From: Gnetum montanum
Lineage: Eukaryota; Streptophyta; Gnetopsida; Gnetales; Gnetaceae
Assembly (NCBI GenBank): GCA_015680685.1
Contig: MNCI01000596.1
Location: forward strand, 750,612 to 814,611
Length of the DNA: 64,000 nucleotides
Direction: 5' to 3'
Part shown: piece after piece, positions 22,251-35,150 of the stretch
How the letters are laid out: each line of letters begins with the position of its first letter
Numbering within the stretch: the stretch's first letter is position 1
Program-made: the position numbers and the translations under genes
The notes under the pieces: generated by a model
What the model saw: the letters and a program-made list of their open reading frames with translations, nothing else
The model's database searches: none
Told to the model about the DNA's origin: nothing

Positions 22251-23250
22251 CCATCCTCCATGCTAGAGTAACCTCCCCAACATGAATCAAGGGATGGATA
22301 ACCTTGCATGGCCTTAAATAGCCCCTAAAATTAGTGAAAATTAGCTAAAAACTTGAGAAATCATGGTTTATAGCCCTAGGAGCCTAGAAATGTAGTGGAT
22401 TTGCTTCCCATATCACCTTAAGACTAAAAAGCAAGGGCATCCCCTCTACTCCATGCTAGCTCCACACTAGCCAACATGGATCTAGCAGAGAGATTTCCCC
22501 AAACCAAATATAACCCTTAAAACCCATTTGAAATGGCCTCAAAATGAAACTAGAAGATGCATAAGTGTTATATCTTGGTTCTAGCTGCCCATCGAATCCT
22601 ATTTGATCTTGTTTTAGTTTAGATTTGGATCTATTAAGCTAGGCCTTCTTCCATCCACATTGGTTAGCATGGGAACAATCGGTAAAGCTTCAAAGCCTAC
22701 ATTTTGGCCTTTTTCAACCTCTAAAGTGACCAATTTTAACAAATTTAGCCCTAAGTTGCCTTGGAAATGCCTTGAAACCATAATTTTAATCCTCTTGATG
22801 CCACACAACTCATGTCCCTTGTCTTCCATGCTAGCCAATGTGGATCTAGCATGGAAAATGTATTCATGCTTCAAAGAGTGATCCCAGAGGTTGAAATTGA
22901 TGTTAAAGCTAGCATATTCCCTTCCCTCATTTGCTTGCCTAGTCAACTACACTAACATGCAAGCCATCAAGAGTTAAAAACCAACCAAACCAAGCCTAGA
23001 AAATTGTCTTAATGCTCAATCCATGCTAGGAGTCATCCCTTCCACACTGTCTAATGTGGATCCAACATGGGTCCAGTGTGAAATCCTTGAAAGCCTTGCT
23101 TTCCCTATTCAAAAATCCTAGAAACAACCTCTGTTGATGTCCAAACATACCCAACAACCTTATAGCCTTAAATCATGGTCAACTAAGGCCTAGAACTAGA
23201 AAAACCTAATCCTATTGAACCTATATTAGCCAAGCTTTATCATATGTATC
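22251..23250 (-). other. Outer leader of element D
   Basis: Continuation of the D leader beyond the pararetrovirus. The diverged tccatgct/tagcatgg phrases match the first kilobase of D' (29880-31000) in inverted orientation. No gene is seen. The boundary with the Tat-like RT part is near 23250 but is not sharp. Confidence 0.4.
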
Positions 23251-23760
23251 CTATTTTGCTTTATTTGATCTTATTCCATGATGTTTCAACTTATTTTGGC
23301 CTTTTTTTTACATGGTTGACTTTTTGGTCTTACATAATTTCTATATAAGTTCATACTTTCTCATATTCTCTTGTTATAGCCTTTTTTGATCCTTATTTAG
23401 CCTTGTATTGGTGTTGAGTGGTGGGGTTTGACCTTCTGTGACCTCCATTTAACACCATGTAGCCACAGTCCTCTAAGGCTATAAACTAGCATCATGGCTC
23501 ACTATGGCCTTAAAATGGTAGAATTGTAACATATTTTGACCTTTTTTAACATAGGTTTAGCCTTCATGTCATTGTATCTACCTATCTCTACCTTTTTATA
23601 GCCTTATACAACAAAAATTATATTTTGTTTGACATTAGAGTAGAATGTTTTTGGATAATTTCATATCCTGTTAGCATTATCTACTCATCTTTATCTAGGT
23701 GTCACTTAATGTGCTTATGGTTGACATGCAAGATTGAAGTATGAGTACTTGGGAGCACAT
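23251..23760 (+). other. AT-rich spacer before Tat-like RT
   Basis: No gene. At about 23463-23530 it holds roughly two diverged units of the 29-base repeat that is tandem at 27266-27468. Confidence 0.35.
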
Positions 23761-23761
23761 T

Positions 23762-24840
23762 GATGTACCGTTAAGCCCAAGTGGGCCTCAGGGTGATGTT
23801 GAAGTGTGTATCAACCATGACTGCTTGGATCTTGAGCTTGAGAGTTGTGTCAACCACATAGCCTTGATTGAGAAACCTTTAGAATGGCCTAAAAACTAGT
23901 TGAAACCCTTAACCTAGAGGCTAGTGACATAACTAAAGACTCTCTGGTCAAGGTTCCTTTCATGACACATAGTATTGAGGAGAAAACACTAAAACTAAGT
24001 TCCTCCCTGAAGCCTCAACAGGCTCAAGACATCACCAAGGTTCTACAAGACAACATTAAGATATTTGCTTGGTTGTATGAAGATATGCTAGGACTAGAAC
24101 AACACCTAGTACAACATAACATCATAATAGATCCTAGCATTAGACAAGTTAAGCAAAAAGTGTACAAGATTAGACCTAATTTGGCCCTAACAGTCTACAA
24201 TGAAATCACAAAACTCTACCAAGATGGTTTCATTAGGGCTATTGACTATGCAAAATGGATGTCCAACATAGTGGTAATTCTAAGAAGAATGGGAGTATCT
24301 ATATTTGTATCAATTTTCAAGATATAAATAAGGAAACCATCAAGGATGACTTTTCTTTGCATAGTATTAATCAACTTATTAATACTACAGCTAGACATGT
24401 CTTATTATCCTTTATGGATGGGTTTTCAAGATACAATCAAATTAGGATCAACCTAGAGCACCAACTTAGTACGACCTTCATGACCCATTGGTGTACTTAC
24501 TATACTATGATGTCCTTTTGTCTAAAGAATTTAGGAGCAACTTACCAATGAGCCATGATGTACATCTTTAGTGATTATATGTTAGGTTTTCTCAAGAATT
24601 ATGTGGATGATATAGCTATTAAGACCAAAGTGACCAATGACCATGCTAATGACCTAGATCTTATGCTTAAATGATGCCTCAAGTATGAGCTTAGGCTAAA
24701 TCCCAAGAAGAGTATTTTCAGTGTCAAGACTAGTAATATTCTTGGCTTTATATTGTCTAAAGTAGGGATACATGTTGATCTTGATAAGGTTAAGGCCATA
24801 TCCAAATTAGCAACACCTACCAATCATACAGAGCTTTAGG
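23762..24840 (+). pseudogene. pol: Reverse transcriptase (Tat-like Gypsy)
   Basis: Motifs in order across two frames: IFAWLYEDMLGLEQHLVQH, the pre-RT segment typical of plant Gypsy; VNDK-like KQKVYKIRPNLAL; KDDFSLHSINQLINTTA; LLSFMDGFSRYNQI; LKNLGATYQ; and an intact YVDD catalytic box at 24600-24611. LNPKKSIFSVKTSNILGFI follows. RT copies the genomic RNA inside the particle. Frameshifts near 24300 and stops at 24550 and 24673 inactivate it. Confidence 0.75.
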
Positions 24841-25420
24841 AATTACAAGGTAGATTGCAATTTATTTGTAGGTTTATAGCTAAGCTTATGAATAAGTTAC
24901 AACCTAGGAAACACTTGCTTAAGAAATGGATTCACTATGAGTGGACAGCTCAATGCCAAGAGGCCTTGAAAACCTTAAGTAGGATTTGGTGCAACTACTG
25001 ATAGTCTATCCTCCAAAAGATGGTAAACCAATTTACATCCACCTTGCTATCCCTAACACATCCATTGCCTCTCTACTCTATCAAAATGTGATGATGAAGT
25101 AGAAATGCTAGTATACTACCTTAGCCATGCATTAGTTTCCCATGAAACACAATACATTAAAGTGGAGAAGTATTGTCTAGCACTAATCTTCTCATTGAAG
25201 AAGTGGAGACACTACCTCTTGAGAAGCCAAGTTAACATTATTTGCAAGCATAACATACTTAGAGCCATAATGACCAACATATATGAGAGTAGTCATATAG
25301 CTTTATGGAAAGCCATAATAGTGGAGTTTGACCTCTATTACATTTCACAATCCTCAACAAATGGTCAAGATAAAGCCATACAACTCACTATTTTACTTAT
25401 TGATGACCAAGTAACCATAA
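24841..25420 (+). pseudogene. RNase H, first domain (Tat-like Gypsy)
   Basis: The text LQFICRFIAKLMNKLQPRKH forms the connection, then LVYYLSHALVSHETQYIKVE and KYCLALIFSLKKWRHYLL give the RNase H alpha-helix with its Glu. HKHN-type text (CKHNILRAI) and LWKAIIVEFDLYYI follow. This is the ordinary Gypsy RNase H that follows RT, with frame changes near 25000-25080. Confidence 0.65.
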
Positions 25421-25469
25421 ATTCTAAGTTCCCTGATGAACATATCAACACCATTATCCAAGTGCTGGA

Positions 25470-25860
25470 GGGCTATGAGGTGTTCATGCACTTTGATGGA
25501 CCTTCAACTACCCATGGGGCTAGTGCTATTTCCATCATAACATTCCCATTTGGTGAAATTTGATCCTTTGCCTATCATTTTTAGTTTTCATGCACTAACA
25601 ACATAGTGGAGTATGAGGGTTTGATTAGAGAGATGATGATAGCTTGTGACCTAGGAATCAAATGTTTAATGATCAAAGGTGGTTTCCAACTTGTGGGTAG
25701 CTAAGTAATCAAGGTCTATGCTTGTAAAGCTAAACATTCAAAACCTTACTATGACCTAGGGAAGTAACTGTGATAGCAATTTACAAATGTTGATACCCAA
25801 CACATACCCTGAAATGAGAATGCCATAGCCAATGCCATTATAATGTTAACCCTCAATGTT
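25470..25860 (+). pseudogene. Second, plant-type RNase H (aRNH) of the Tat lineage
   Basis: HFDGPSTTHGASAISI, CTNNIVEYEGLI, ACDLGIKCLMIKGGFQLVGS and an Asn-Ala-IANA-like end give the D-E-D pattern of the additional archaeal-type RNase H. A second RNase H between the first RNase H and integrase is a hallmark of Tat-lineage plant Gypsy elements (Ogre, TatI-III). The Asp of the third motif (usually GDSQLV) is changed to GGFQLV, so it is inactive. Confidence 0.7.
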
Positions 25861-26139
25861 ATGCTAGATGTGTTTAGTAAGTTGTCCACCTTAATTGTGG
25901 ACTATTGCTATCCCCATCATGCGGAGTGCTAAGGATACCATTGTGGCCATAGTTCATACTACTCTTGCCAAGGAGTGGTATGATGATATCAAATTTTACC
26001 TTATGCATGGTGAATCTTGACAAGGCCTAACTATTGCTCAAAATGATGCTATACATAAATGATCAAAATAGTATGTCATAGTAGATGATAATAAATTATA
26101 TCAATGGTCCTACAATGGTGTATTGTTAAAATTCTTGGG

Positions 26140-27217
26140 TAAAACCAAAGCCAAAATAGTCCTAGAGTTGGTTCACAAGGGTGTTTGTGGAGGACATATA
26201 GGACCTAGAGCTACTGCCACTAAAATTAGATGGTTAAGTTACTACTAGCCCCATATGGAAAGCAATTTCCTATAGAAGGTTAAGACCTATGACACATGCT
26301 AGCAGCATAGTAATCTCATTCACATACCACCAATTGAGTTACACACTACTCAAATAACATGGTTATTTCAATGATGGGGGTTAGATATGATTAGACTTAT
26401 AAGAACTAAGTCTTTAGTAGGGCATAGTTTTATCATCTCCATGATTGACTACTTTACAAAGTGGGTTGAAGTTATTATCCTAAGAAGAAAAACATCTAAA
26501 CATATCTATAAATTCATCCTAGACAACATAGTAGCCTATTTTGGCATACCTATGAACATATTCACAGAAAATGGACTATAATTTAGTAGCCAAGAAATAA
26601 AGGATTTCTATTATGACCTAGGAATTAAGCATTCTTTCTCATCACCTTATTACCCTCAAGCCAATGGACAAGCAAAAGTAAGCAACAAGGCCATCATCAA
26701 CCTACTCAAGAAGATGCGCAAAAACAGTAAGTGCAAATGGCATACACACCTTGTCCATGCACGTTGGGCCTATAGGAGAACCTACTATATGAGAAATGGT
26801 GTAACATCTTATAGCCTAGTTTATGGTGCTGAAGTTGTTTACCTCTTGAATTGCATGTACCATTGCTGCAAGTAGCCTTGTTTAACTTCATCAATGATGA
26901 GTAGAGTAAGGAGTTGTAGATAATGAACCTAGTCTCAGCAAAGGAGAAACATGTGTGAGCTCTTGCTTACATTGAGAAGTATCAAGAGGGGTAGAAACAA
27001 AAAACACCTTCATAACTTGTTCAAAGGTAAGATCAAGAAAGGTGACTTGGTTCTAAAAGCCATCTATGAGCATATAGATAAATTCTTAGCCAAGTGGAAA
27101 GGATCCTTCCTTGTCACTAGAGCCTATGACAATAGAGCATTTAGGATAGTTAACATGAATGGGAATGTGTTGGTCAATCTAGTTAACCATCCCTATCTAA
27201 AGCATTATTATATGTGA
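26140..27217 (+). pseudogene. Integrase (Tat-like Gypsy)
   Basis: A decayed zinc-binding region (VHKGVCGGHIGPRATATKI) is followed by the catalytic core. WGLDMIRLIRTKSLVGHSFI and MIDYFTKWVEVI carry the first Asp region, and YFGIPMNIFTENGL shows Glu-Asn where Asp-Asn/Gly is normal. SSPYYPQANGQAKVSNKAI carries the Glu region, altered. The C-terminal barrel-like part at 26951-27217 ends in PYLKHYYM. No chromodomain is seen. It would insert the cDNA in the host genome but is inactive here. Confidence 0.7.
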
Positions 27218-27265
27218 CTGATAGCATCCATGACATTGATGAGCAACAACAAGTGAGCCTAATTT

Positions 27266-27468
27266 ACCATGACCTATCAAGGCTTTAAATTGCCACCATA
27301 ACTTGCTAAGGCCTTAAATTAGCACCATGGCCTATCGAGGCCTTAAACCAACACCATGGTCTACTAAGGGCTTAAACGGATGTCATGGTTCACTATGACC
27401 TTAAACTAGCACCATGGCCTATTGGGGCCTTAAATTGGTAACATGGCCCACCATGACCTTAAGCTAGC
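27266..27468 (+). repeat. Minisatellite, seven 29-base units
   Basis: Seven consecutive units of exactly 29 bases begin accatggcctat or a close variant and end ccttaaattagc or similar. Unit starts are 27266, 27295, 27324, 27353, 27382, 27411 and 27440. No stop-free frame is conserved. It lies in the 3' untranslated part between integrase and LTR. There is no spacer, so it is not a CRISPR-like array. Confidence 0.85.
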
Positions 27469-28429
27469 AATATTGGTGACTTGAGTGGCTTGGTTTATCA
27501 TTCTATGTGGCATGTATGCAATGTAATGTTATAACATACTATGTTTGTTTTATTCTCTTTTTCTCTTGGAGTTGTGTTTATAGGATGAAGCCTAGAGCCA
27601 TCACAAAGGTGTAATTTGTTATGGTAGCAAGTCACCATGTGACCTTAATGTGCAAGATTTGGTGAGTTTGTACTACTATTTCAAGAGTGTTTGTACTATT
27701 TCCCTCCCTCTAGCACCACTCCTTGAGCCCAAACCCATACCCTAATGATGATCTTCCATACCTTGGAAAATAATGTTGGCCTATGTTTACTGCTCATGCA
27801 CTATGGTCATATGACATCTCTTAATCATGCTCCACCCTCAAGTCCACTTGAATTTCACACAACTCATTCAGTGGAAAAACAATTACTTCCATTGAACATA
27901 ACTATTTCAATGGAAAAACCAAGTTCATTGAGTGTAACACAACTCATTCAATAGGAAAATGATATCAAACTAGCTTTGGAAATGTAACCCAATGAAGCTT
28001 TCATCCCACAAAACAAAAAAATGGAGAAGCAAATTACCAAGAATTGAATGGCTAGTGAAGCCTTGAATCCTTGTGGCCAAAGAAACCTTGAAGAGAAGTG
28101 ATTGGATCCTCAAACAAATTTTTTGAGTGACCAACACTTCAAGACATGAAGTGCTAAAACAATTAATAGATCAATATGTTGGTGACATAGCCATGATGTC
28201 AACATTTGGAATGCATTGTTAGCTCTCATAACCATTTTTCTATGACCTTAGCATCGTTTCCTTATCATAGCCTTATCCCATCATCACAAGTGCTCTTTAA
28301 CATGGTTTTACATAACTGGATCTTGTGTGAAGAGGGAACATTAGTGGTGGACTTGCAATGGTGTTTTGTATTCTTTGTTGGTGCCTCTTGGATTAATCCT
28401 TTAAACATCAACAAAGAGGATCCATGGAA
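27469..28429 (+). other. 3' untranslated region of the Tat-like element
   Basis: No credible gene. It contains repeats of ttcattgagtgtaacacaactcattcaa-like text (27855-27955), with an ACTCATTCA motif twice. The polypurine tract and exact LTR start could not be fixed. Confidence 0.35.
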
Positions 28430-29873
28430 ACACCACCAAAATTTGAATGTTGTAACCATTTTTCATCATGTAGCTTTCACCCTATAAAACCTAAGGTAAA
28501 ATTTCATTGTAAATGTGAAGATTGTAATCCATAAGGGACAATCTCACATATTTCATACTTTTAGGGTTGAAAAATGCCTCATAAGTGGTCAAAGCCTCAT
28601 CCCCTGAGTGGAAAAAGTCATGTATTTTTTATATTTTGGCTTGGGGGTGGTCAAAAATTCCTTTTGGTATGCCAAAAATGGTATTTTGATGGATTTTATG
28701 AGGGGCATACACTTGTCTACACTAGACAGTCTTGCAGGGGGTAGATCTCACCTAGCCCTAAGCTATAGGGATGTGGGTCATCGACTTCCAGCATGAAAAG
28801 ATAGACCTTAGCATGGAGGTGTGATGGATTTACAATGACTAGCATAGAGGGGTGTATCTTTTCCCTCAACATGGAAACTTCATCCCCTTAGTTTGGAAAC
28901 TACAAGCCCCTAGCATAGAAACTGCATGACCAAGATTTCAACATTGCATTGACTCCAACTAGGATCTTGCATGCCAACGTAGAAGGTTGAAGGCCTAGTG
29001 TGGAACAAAAAATCTAGTTTAGATGGTGTCTTTCCATTACTATTTATAGTAAAAGAAATGGCCATGGGGGATGGGGCACCCATCTCACCTGTATGTGGTA
29101 GAAATTTGCATCAATTTGCATCCAATTTTTCAACTATTTGCAACCCTTTTTTAGTTCCAATCATGGCCCAAAACCTATAAAAACAAACCCCAAAAATCAT
29201 TTTGAGTTTTTACAATTTTTTCATTCACACACTTTGGCATTTGTAGCATTTGAGAGCTCTTGCATACTTGCAGAAACATAGCTTCTTAGATCCCCCTTAG
29301 TGTGGAACCTCCTATGGCCCTATGACACCCATTATCTCCTTGAGATTTGTGAGTTCTTGGTCTTCATGCTACACTTTTGGAATTGTTAAATCCTAGTGTA
29401 GAGCACTTTGGTAACCAAATCCTTCACCCTTCTCAACCTCTCCTAGTAGTAGCCAATGTTGCAAATTTGGAGTAATAGCAAAGGAGGTTTGATAGCATCG
29501 GGAGTGGTAAGACATATAGATCATGGTGTTTATTACATCAACTTCAACAGACCCTAGACCCCTATCAAAGAGAACCCCTTTTGCTCTCCCATAGGCATAT
29601 GTTGTCCACATCCATTGAACATATTCTTTGTTTTCTTTTAATAAAGTTTTAATGTTTTAGTTTTGTGTGAAATTTGTATTTACTTTCATTTTAGATCTGC
29701 ATTCTTATTTTTACATTTTTCATTTTTCATTTTGTAAGTCCTTGGGTGATCTACTAGACTATCGAGGGAACCTTGAATCCCATTTTTTTGGAGGCCTTGG
29801 GGATTCAAGGTTGATGCTGCTATGCCAGGACTTTTGATTTTTCAATGATCAAATTTTCTAGTTGTAATAGCTA
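28430..29873 (+). repeat. 3' LTR of the Tat-like element
   Basis: Matches 160-1622 over its length in direct orientation with many single-base differences, which implies an old insertion. The match ends at ttgtaatag, just as the left LTR ends at ttgcaatag. D' sequence follows directly. Confidence 0.65.
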
Positions 29874-32800
29874 TATCCCCCTTAGCCACACCGAGTAGCA
29901 TTGCTCCTACATGGGTAAGGGGGCATGATAAATTTCAAGGATCAAAATGAGGTTAAACAACTATTAACTCATGGCTATGAGATCCTAGGATTTACTAGGA
30001 TAGGTTTTTTTTGGCTTTTGGGGATGTCAATCTATTGCCAAAAGTGATAAAGTAACTTACCCATGCTGCCTAGCATGGCTTAGGCTTCCCCTAATGTGGA
30101 TACCCTAGGATATTGGATTTTAACAATTTTTGATTGCAAATCAACCATGCATGTGACCTCCCAAGGTTACTAATGTTGATGGCTAGGGTTAGGCTTAAAG
30201 CTGATAATTTTGAAGGTCACTAGTTGGTTCTGGAGGTCATACCCACTTGGGGCAACATTGGACCATGTTGGCCAACATGGCCCTACCATGGATCAACAAG
30301 GAGGACAACCTTTTACTACATTCAGTTGGTTTACTTGATTCTGATGGCTTCTAGAGGTGTTGGTAGTTTCCTAGGGCTAGTAGGATGTAATTTGGAGTTG
30401 TTCTCATGCATCCATGAGTTCTCCATGGGCTTTCCTTGAGGCACCCATGTTGGACCCATGCTGGCTAACATGGGTTAGTGGGGTGCTCAGTTTGGGAATG
30501 CTAGTGATCATGGAATGTGACATGATTTTGGCTAGTTTTGGCTCTTAGAGTCTTTGAGAAGGTTGGGGAGGAAATATAGGTCAATTTTTAAGTCAACCAT
30601 GCCATTCCATGGTATTACCTTGGTAATCCATGATGGGACAATGTTTCCCAACATGGATGGGGTCCCCCCAGCATGGCTCCATTTGAATTCATGATTTTGA
30701 TCATTCTTTATTAGATTAGATAGATTTTTGGAGTTTTTGGAATTACAAGGGTTGATGGCAAAGATTTGGCATCAAAATCAACTAATTTGAGAGCTCATTA
30801 ATTTTTTCTATAGTCATCTCCTTTGAGTCACACTAGGTAGTGTTGTGAGGTTATTAGGGAAAATCATAGAGCTATTTTTGGCTATTGATGGATTTTAATG
30901 GCTTATCCCCAAAGTAGTGATGTTTGACCCATGTTGGCTAGTATGGGTGGGGGGATCCCCAGTGTGAAAAAAGGTTCTAATATGAAATTTGACTTATTTT
31001 TAATCAAATCTAGGTTACCGGAGGCTGATAAGGGATGCTAAAGGGAAAATAGGATCACTAGATGGTCAATTTTGTCATTTTGGGGCTATACCCCACTCAT
31101 TCATGCTATAGCCACACTAGCCAGCATGGATGGACCTCCCCTCAATGTTGCTCCACCAAATCTCTAAGTTTTCACTTTTAATTGGGTTTCAATTGGGTTT
31201 GATAGATTTTCAGATTTGTTAGGGGTGACTAGCATGGTTTCAATTATTTAGGCCTACCTTGGGATCAAACCAAAGCTTGGTTAGCACTAAAGAGTGGGTA
31301 TGGATGTTATACCCCATGGCAACACTGGGCTACTATGGATGAGGCCTTGCCTAGTGTGGTTGCCTAAAGTGAGAAGTTGTATGGATGTTTTACCCCCTAC
31401 TAGGTTTTGAAGTTTGGCCATGTCAACTTTAGCTACTAAAAATCGAAAAGGGGATAAGGTTGCAAGGTTATGAGATAGAGGAGGCTAGTATGCACACTAG
31501 ATCCATGCTGCCTAATCTGGGTAAGGGAGGGATAAGGCCAAAATTTGGTTATGTGGGTTTCAAGGGGTTCAAAACCCAACATAGAAAAGGTTTCAAGGCT
31601 AGAAACCTAGTTTGCATGAGAGGCATTTATTGGGGCCCATCCCAAAATTGAAATTTTTAAAACTAGGCACTAACTTCCACCATCCTAGCATTGTTTGAAC
31701 TTCCCCTTCTTTGAACTTCCTATGCACCATGAGTTTCAGTACTTGGATTTGGCAATGGGAGTATGCAAAAGGGCATCTAGGTGTAGATGTAGTTTTAATG
31801 GTAAACTTTGCCAAAAATCAAACACAAATATTAGTCTCTCATCTCAATGCCTTTCCTAGAACTCTTGTAGATATTTTTTCTTTAGAGCACCATTAACCAT
31901 TAGTGTGGTTACCTCAAAAGCCCCTTTGGGCAATGTTGGAGTTTAGTTTTGCAAGATTCCCAAGGTATCCTCAATGTTGGAAGTAGGCATAATGAAGAAA
32001 AGAGGAGGAAGCAATAAGAACCCAATGCTAGAGGATGTAGATGTAGTGGAAAAGGGGATTTTTCACCTTTCATGGTCCATGATAGGGTAGGTTTCAACTG
32101 TGATCACTTTAAGGTAGGCCATTGCTAGCCATTTTATTGTGTTTCTGGCCATTTTCTAGTGTTTCCTAGTTTAGAATCATGTTGTTTTTATAGATCTAGG
32201 CCACTATGTTTGATAAAATTGAATTTTTGCAAAATATCACCTCATTATTTGATGGTATTTATAAATTTTTTGGGTTACTTGGTCATTTAGGTTTGATTTG
32301 ATAGTTGGTTTAAATTAGGTTTTGTCAATTTTTATGTGTTTTTTTACTATTTTTTTGGCAAAAAGCAACCCTACTTGTAAATTTTTTATCAAGAAAATAG
32401 TCATGATTTGTTAAAATTTAATATTTTAGGCATTTAGAATTATATTTTAGGTTTTTATTTGCTATGGTTTCATTTAATTGAGAGTTGTAATCAATTTGTA
32501 GTGAATTTTTTGGCTAGGTTATATAGTTGTGGTTTGTGTCGTCTTCAATTTTTTTATGTAAGTTTATGAATGTTTTTTGAAACAACTATAGGGGTTTTTA
32601 ATATTTTCTAGTTATGGGTATGTAGGTCTAGATTTAATATTTTCACTATTATTTAAATCACCAAATTTGGGTTTAAAATGAAATTTTGGCAAATTTTCAA
32701 TGAAACTTACATAGAAAGGGGTTTTGCCATGATGACCTAGTTCATGTTAGGTTGGCTATGTGTTTTGCAAAAATGTTTGAGAATTTTAGGTTTTCTAGTT

Positions 32801-33407
32801 ATGGATGTGTAGCTCATGATTTTAGAATTCCAATAGTGGTAGAATCATTGAATTCATAGCTATGGTTGATTTTGAGAAAATTTTCTCATGAGGCTACACA
32901 AATTAATGTTTTAAGGTCATAGCGGTCTTACCTCTTGGAGATGGGTAATGTTGGCATATTGAATGATTTTTCTTGTCAATGTCTCATACCCATGGGGATA
33001 ATTAGATATGTTAGAAGGGTTCTAGACTTTGTTTCATGATTGCTAAATTTTTTTACTATTTTTACTAGTGATTTTTCTATGGTCATTAACTAAGGCATGG
33101 TTTGGCATTTTTTAGTTAATCAGGTAAATGATTTTATATTTTAGATATGATGTCCAAGGGTTGTTTAGGCCATAAGCATGTTGATTTTCTAGAATTTTTG
33201 AAGGAATTTTGGCTAACGTTCTAGATTTTTTTATGGTGTCTAGTTTCACCACCAACTAGGATGTTTAGGAAAAATTTCCTAAGAAATTCTAAGGGTGATA
33301 TGGTTGTATGCTATAGTTGGTTATAATGTTTGCCTTTTTAGTATTGCTAATGTTTTTTCTAAGTGCTATTAACATGATTCTAATGTTGCACTTTGTTTCC
33401 TATGTAG

Positions 33408-33990
33408 GGCTTTCCTCAAGCCCATCCTAATCATGGTTGAGCTTGTGGGGATTTTGTGTTGTGTTAGTCTCCCTAAGCCAAACACTCCCCCCACCAATTT
33501 GATCTTGAATGGGGGTTTCCTCTGGTTTTAGCTTGGGACAAGGGAATTCCTTATCTACCTTCCCCAAAACTTTAGTGTGATGGTTTCATCACACTTATCT
33601 AATTATGACCAAGGTCATAGTGAAGACCCTTTTATCTTAGTCATCCAACATGATTGCTAGATTCATAGTGAATGACCCTGAGATGCATTAAAGGGAAATG
33701 TGTTCAATGGCATATGCACCCATGGGACTTGCAAGATGGCCCAAATTTGGAGTATCCTAGCATATTCTCAGTATAATGGTAATAATACTGAGGATCATAG
33801 AACTTTGAATGGGGGTATGCATAAGTTTCCAAAAACAAAAATAAACAACTACAAAAATCACACTCAATTTCTATGTGGTTCCCCAACTTGGGTACTCCAC
33901 ACTTGCAGGGTAGATCACTTGCAAACCTTAAAAATTTATTTCTCTCAAAATTGTTTTGAAGGGAATCACAACCTGTACAATCTTTAAGCA
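33408..33990 (+). pseudogene. Element D' gene, exon A (first part)
   Basis: Begins after acceptor TCCTATGTAG. It reads VELVGILCCVSLPKPNTPP and LWFXLGTREFLIYLP, matching exon A of D. Later AQIWSILAYSQYNGNN matches VKIWNIPKYRKYNVDN of D. The remainder lies beyond the Copia insertion, at about 38010-38077, ending at donor GG|GTGAGT. Frame changes and stops break it. Confidence 0.5.
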
Positions 33991-34390
33991 CCACTCTACA
34001 ATGATTCATTATTGCAAATCCAATTAACCTAGTTTGGTCTTGATTAGCTTAGAATGTGGGTTTAAGGATCTTTCAACCTTTACAAATTGAGGTCTACTCC
34101 CAATTGTTGTGACGCTGCACCAACCACTCAATACCGAAAAGCTTAATCATGATGCCTTCTTGCAAGAAGCACATCAACCCTAGCGAGGCAACAAAAGATA
34201 AAAAAAATTATAAGGAAATAATACAACTAGTTTGAAGGTCCTTGTACTTTGAGGTTCAGTATAATATAATTACTACAATAGTACAAATGATGTTACAATG
34301 AGGTATGCAAATAGAATAAAGTATATAATGATTACTTGATGTTGACACTTTCTTGCCTAAAAATGTTTACAATTCCCAAGAGAATAAAGT

Positions 34391-34400
34391 CTTATTATAG
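34391..34400 (-). promoter_or_regulatory. TATA-like box of the Copia LTR
   Basis: The minus strand reads CTATAATAAG, about 60 bases downstream of the last motif of the AGACATCT array. A second candidate, TTAAATAC, lies nearer the array. Confidence 0.4.
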
Positions 34401-34456
34401 CCTTGAAGTTTTTGAATTCATCTTAGAATTTGTAAACCAAGTATTTAACAAGTAGT

Positions 34457-34683
34457 GGAGATGTATTTTTCAAGATTGAGACATCTCTTTGCAACAAAAT
34501 CCAATTTAGGGGAGATGTCTCTTCTGCAAGGGAGACATCTCTAAGGAGACATCTCTAGGAAGATGTCTTGTCTTGAAAGGAGATATCTTCTTTGGGTATC
34601 CTCCATTTTAGCCAAGATGTTTTCTTCATTGGGAAGATGTCTTCACTTGATAGGAGACATCTCCTATTGTTAGGTGACATCTT
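34457..34683 (-). repeat. Array of about eleven AGACATCT/AGATGTCT motifs
   Basis: Core copies (GACATC, GATGTC or one-base variants) lie at about 34460, 34480, 34513, 34533, 34547, 34562, 34580, 34617, 34635, 34654 and 34676. The best are GGAGACATCTC at 34545 and AGGAGACATCTCC at 34652, near-perfect palindromes around the core. Spacings are mostly 14-20 bases or about twice that. Confidence 0.65.
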
Positions 34684-35150
34684 CTACATTTGAATGCTTG
34701 ATTCCAAAGCTTCGTTTTGATCACCAAAGCATCTTATTTTAGCTTGAAGTATTCTTTACATGTCCATGCTCCCTTGATTCCTTGTATTCTTTAATTTAAT
34801 ATTTATTGTAGATGTCATTCTTTGAGCTCTCCTTTAGTCCTTGTACTCTTTACATAGTCACCCACGTACTTATTCATGTTCTTGTCCTACAAACACAACA
34901 ACCACACAAACATCTTTTTTTCTCTATTTTCCTTAAGGTTTTGGCATGCCAAATGGTTAGTAATATCCCCCTTTTTTTTGATGTTCAAACCTTAAGAAAA
35001 TGGTTTAGTAGTCTCTAGAATGCATCTATTCATATATTTTCAATATTTCTTATAACATTGATTTAGTAGTGCAGTAAATTCCATAAATCATAAACATCAT
35101 ACTCATGTCACATCATAGTCATTAATAATACCACATCACTATAGAATAAC

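Larger units (their letters stand above)
9900..23250 (-). mobile_element. Element D (minus strand), interrupted by a pararetrovirus
   Basis: Read on the minus strand from about 23250, this has a long non-coding leader (23250-22250 and 16640-12950) and then an intron-rich frame (12938 to about 9930). The same order is found on the plus strand at 29874-39083 (D'). Leader anchors are the cccatctccaacggg region at 13330-13360 against gagatgggtaatg at 32947. Coding anchors are 12938-12495 against 33408-33700. It separates Tat-like protease from Tat-like RT. I cannot name the family. No LTR, TIR or RT that clearly belongs to D is seen. Confidence 0.55.

Noticed and set aside
27266-27468. CRISPR-like array
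   Set aside because: Units are head-to-tail with no spacers and diverge throughout; this is a plant minisatellite.
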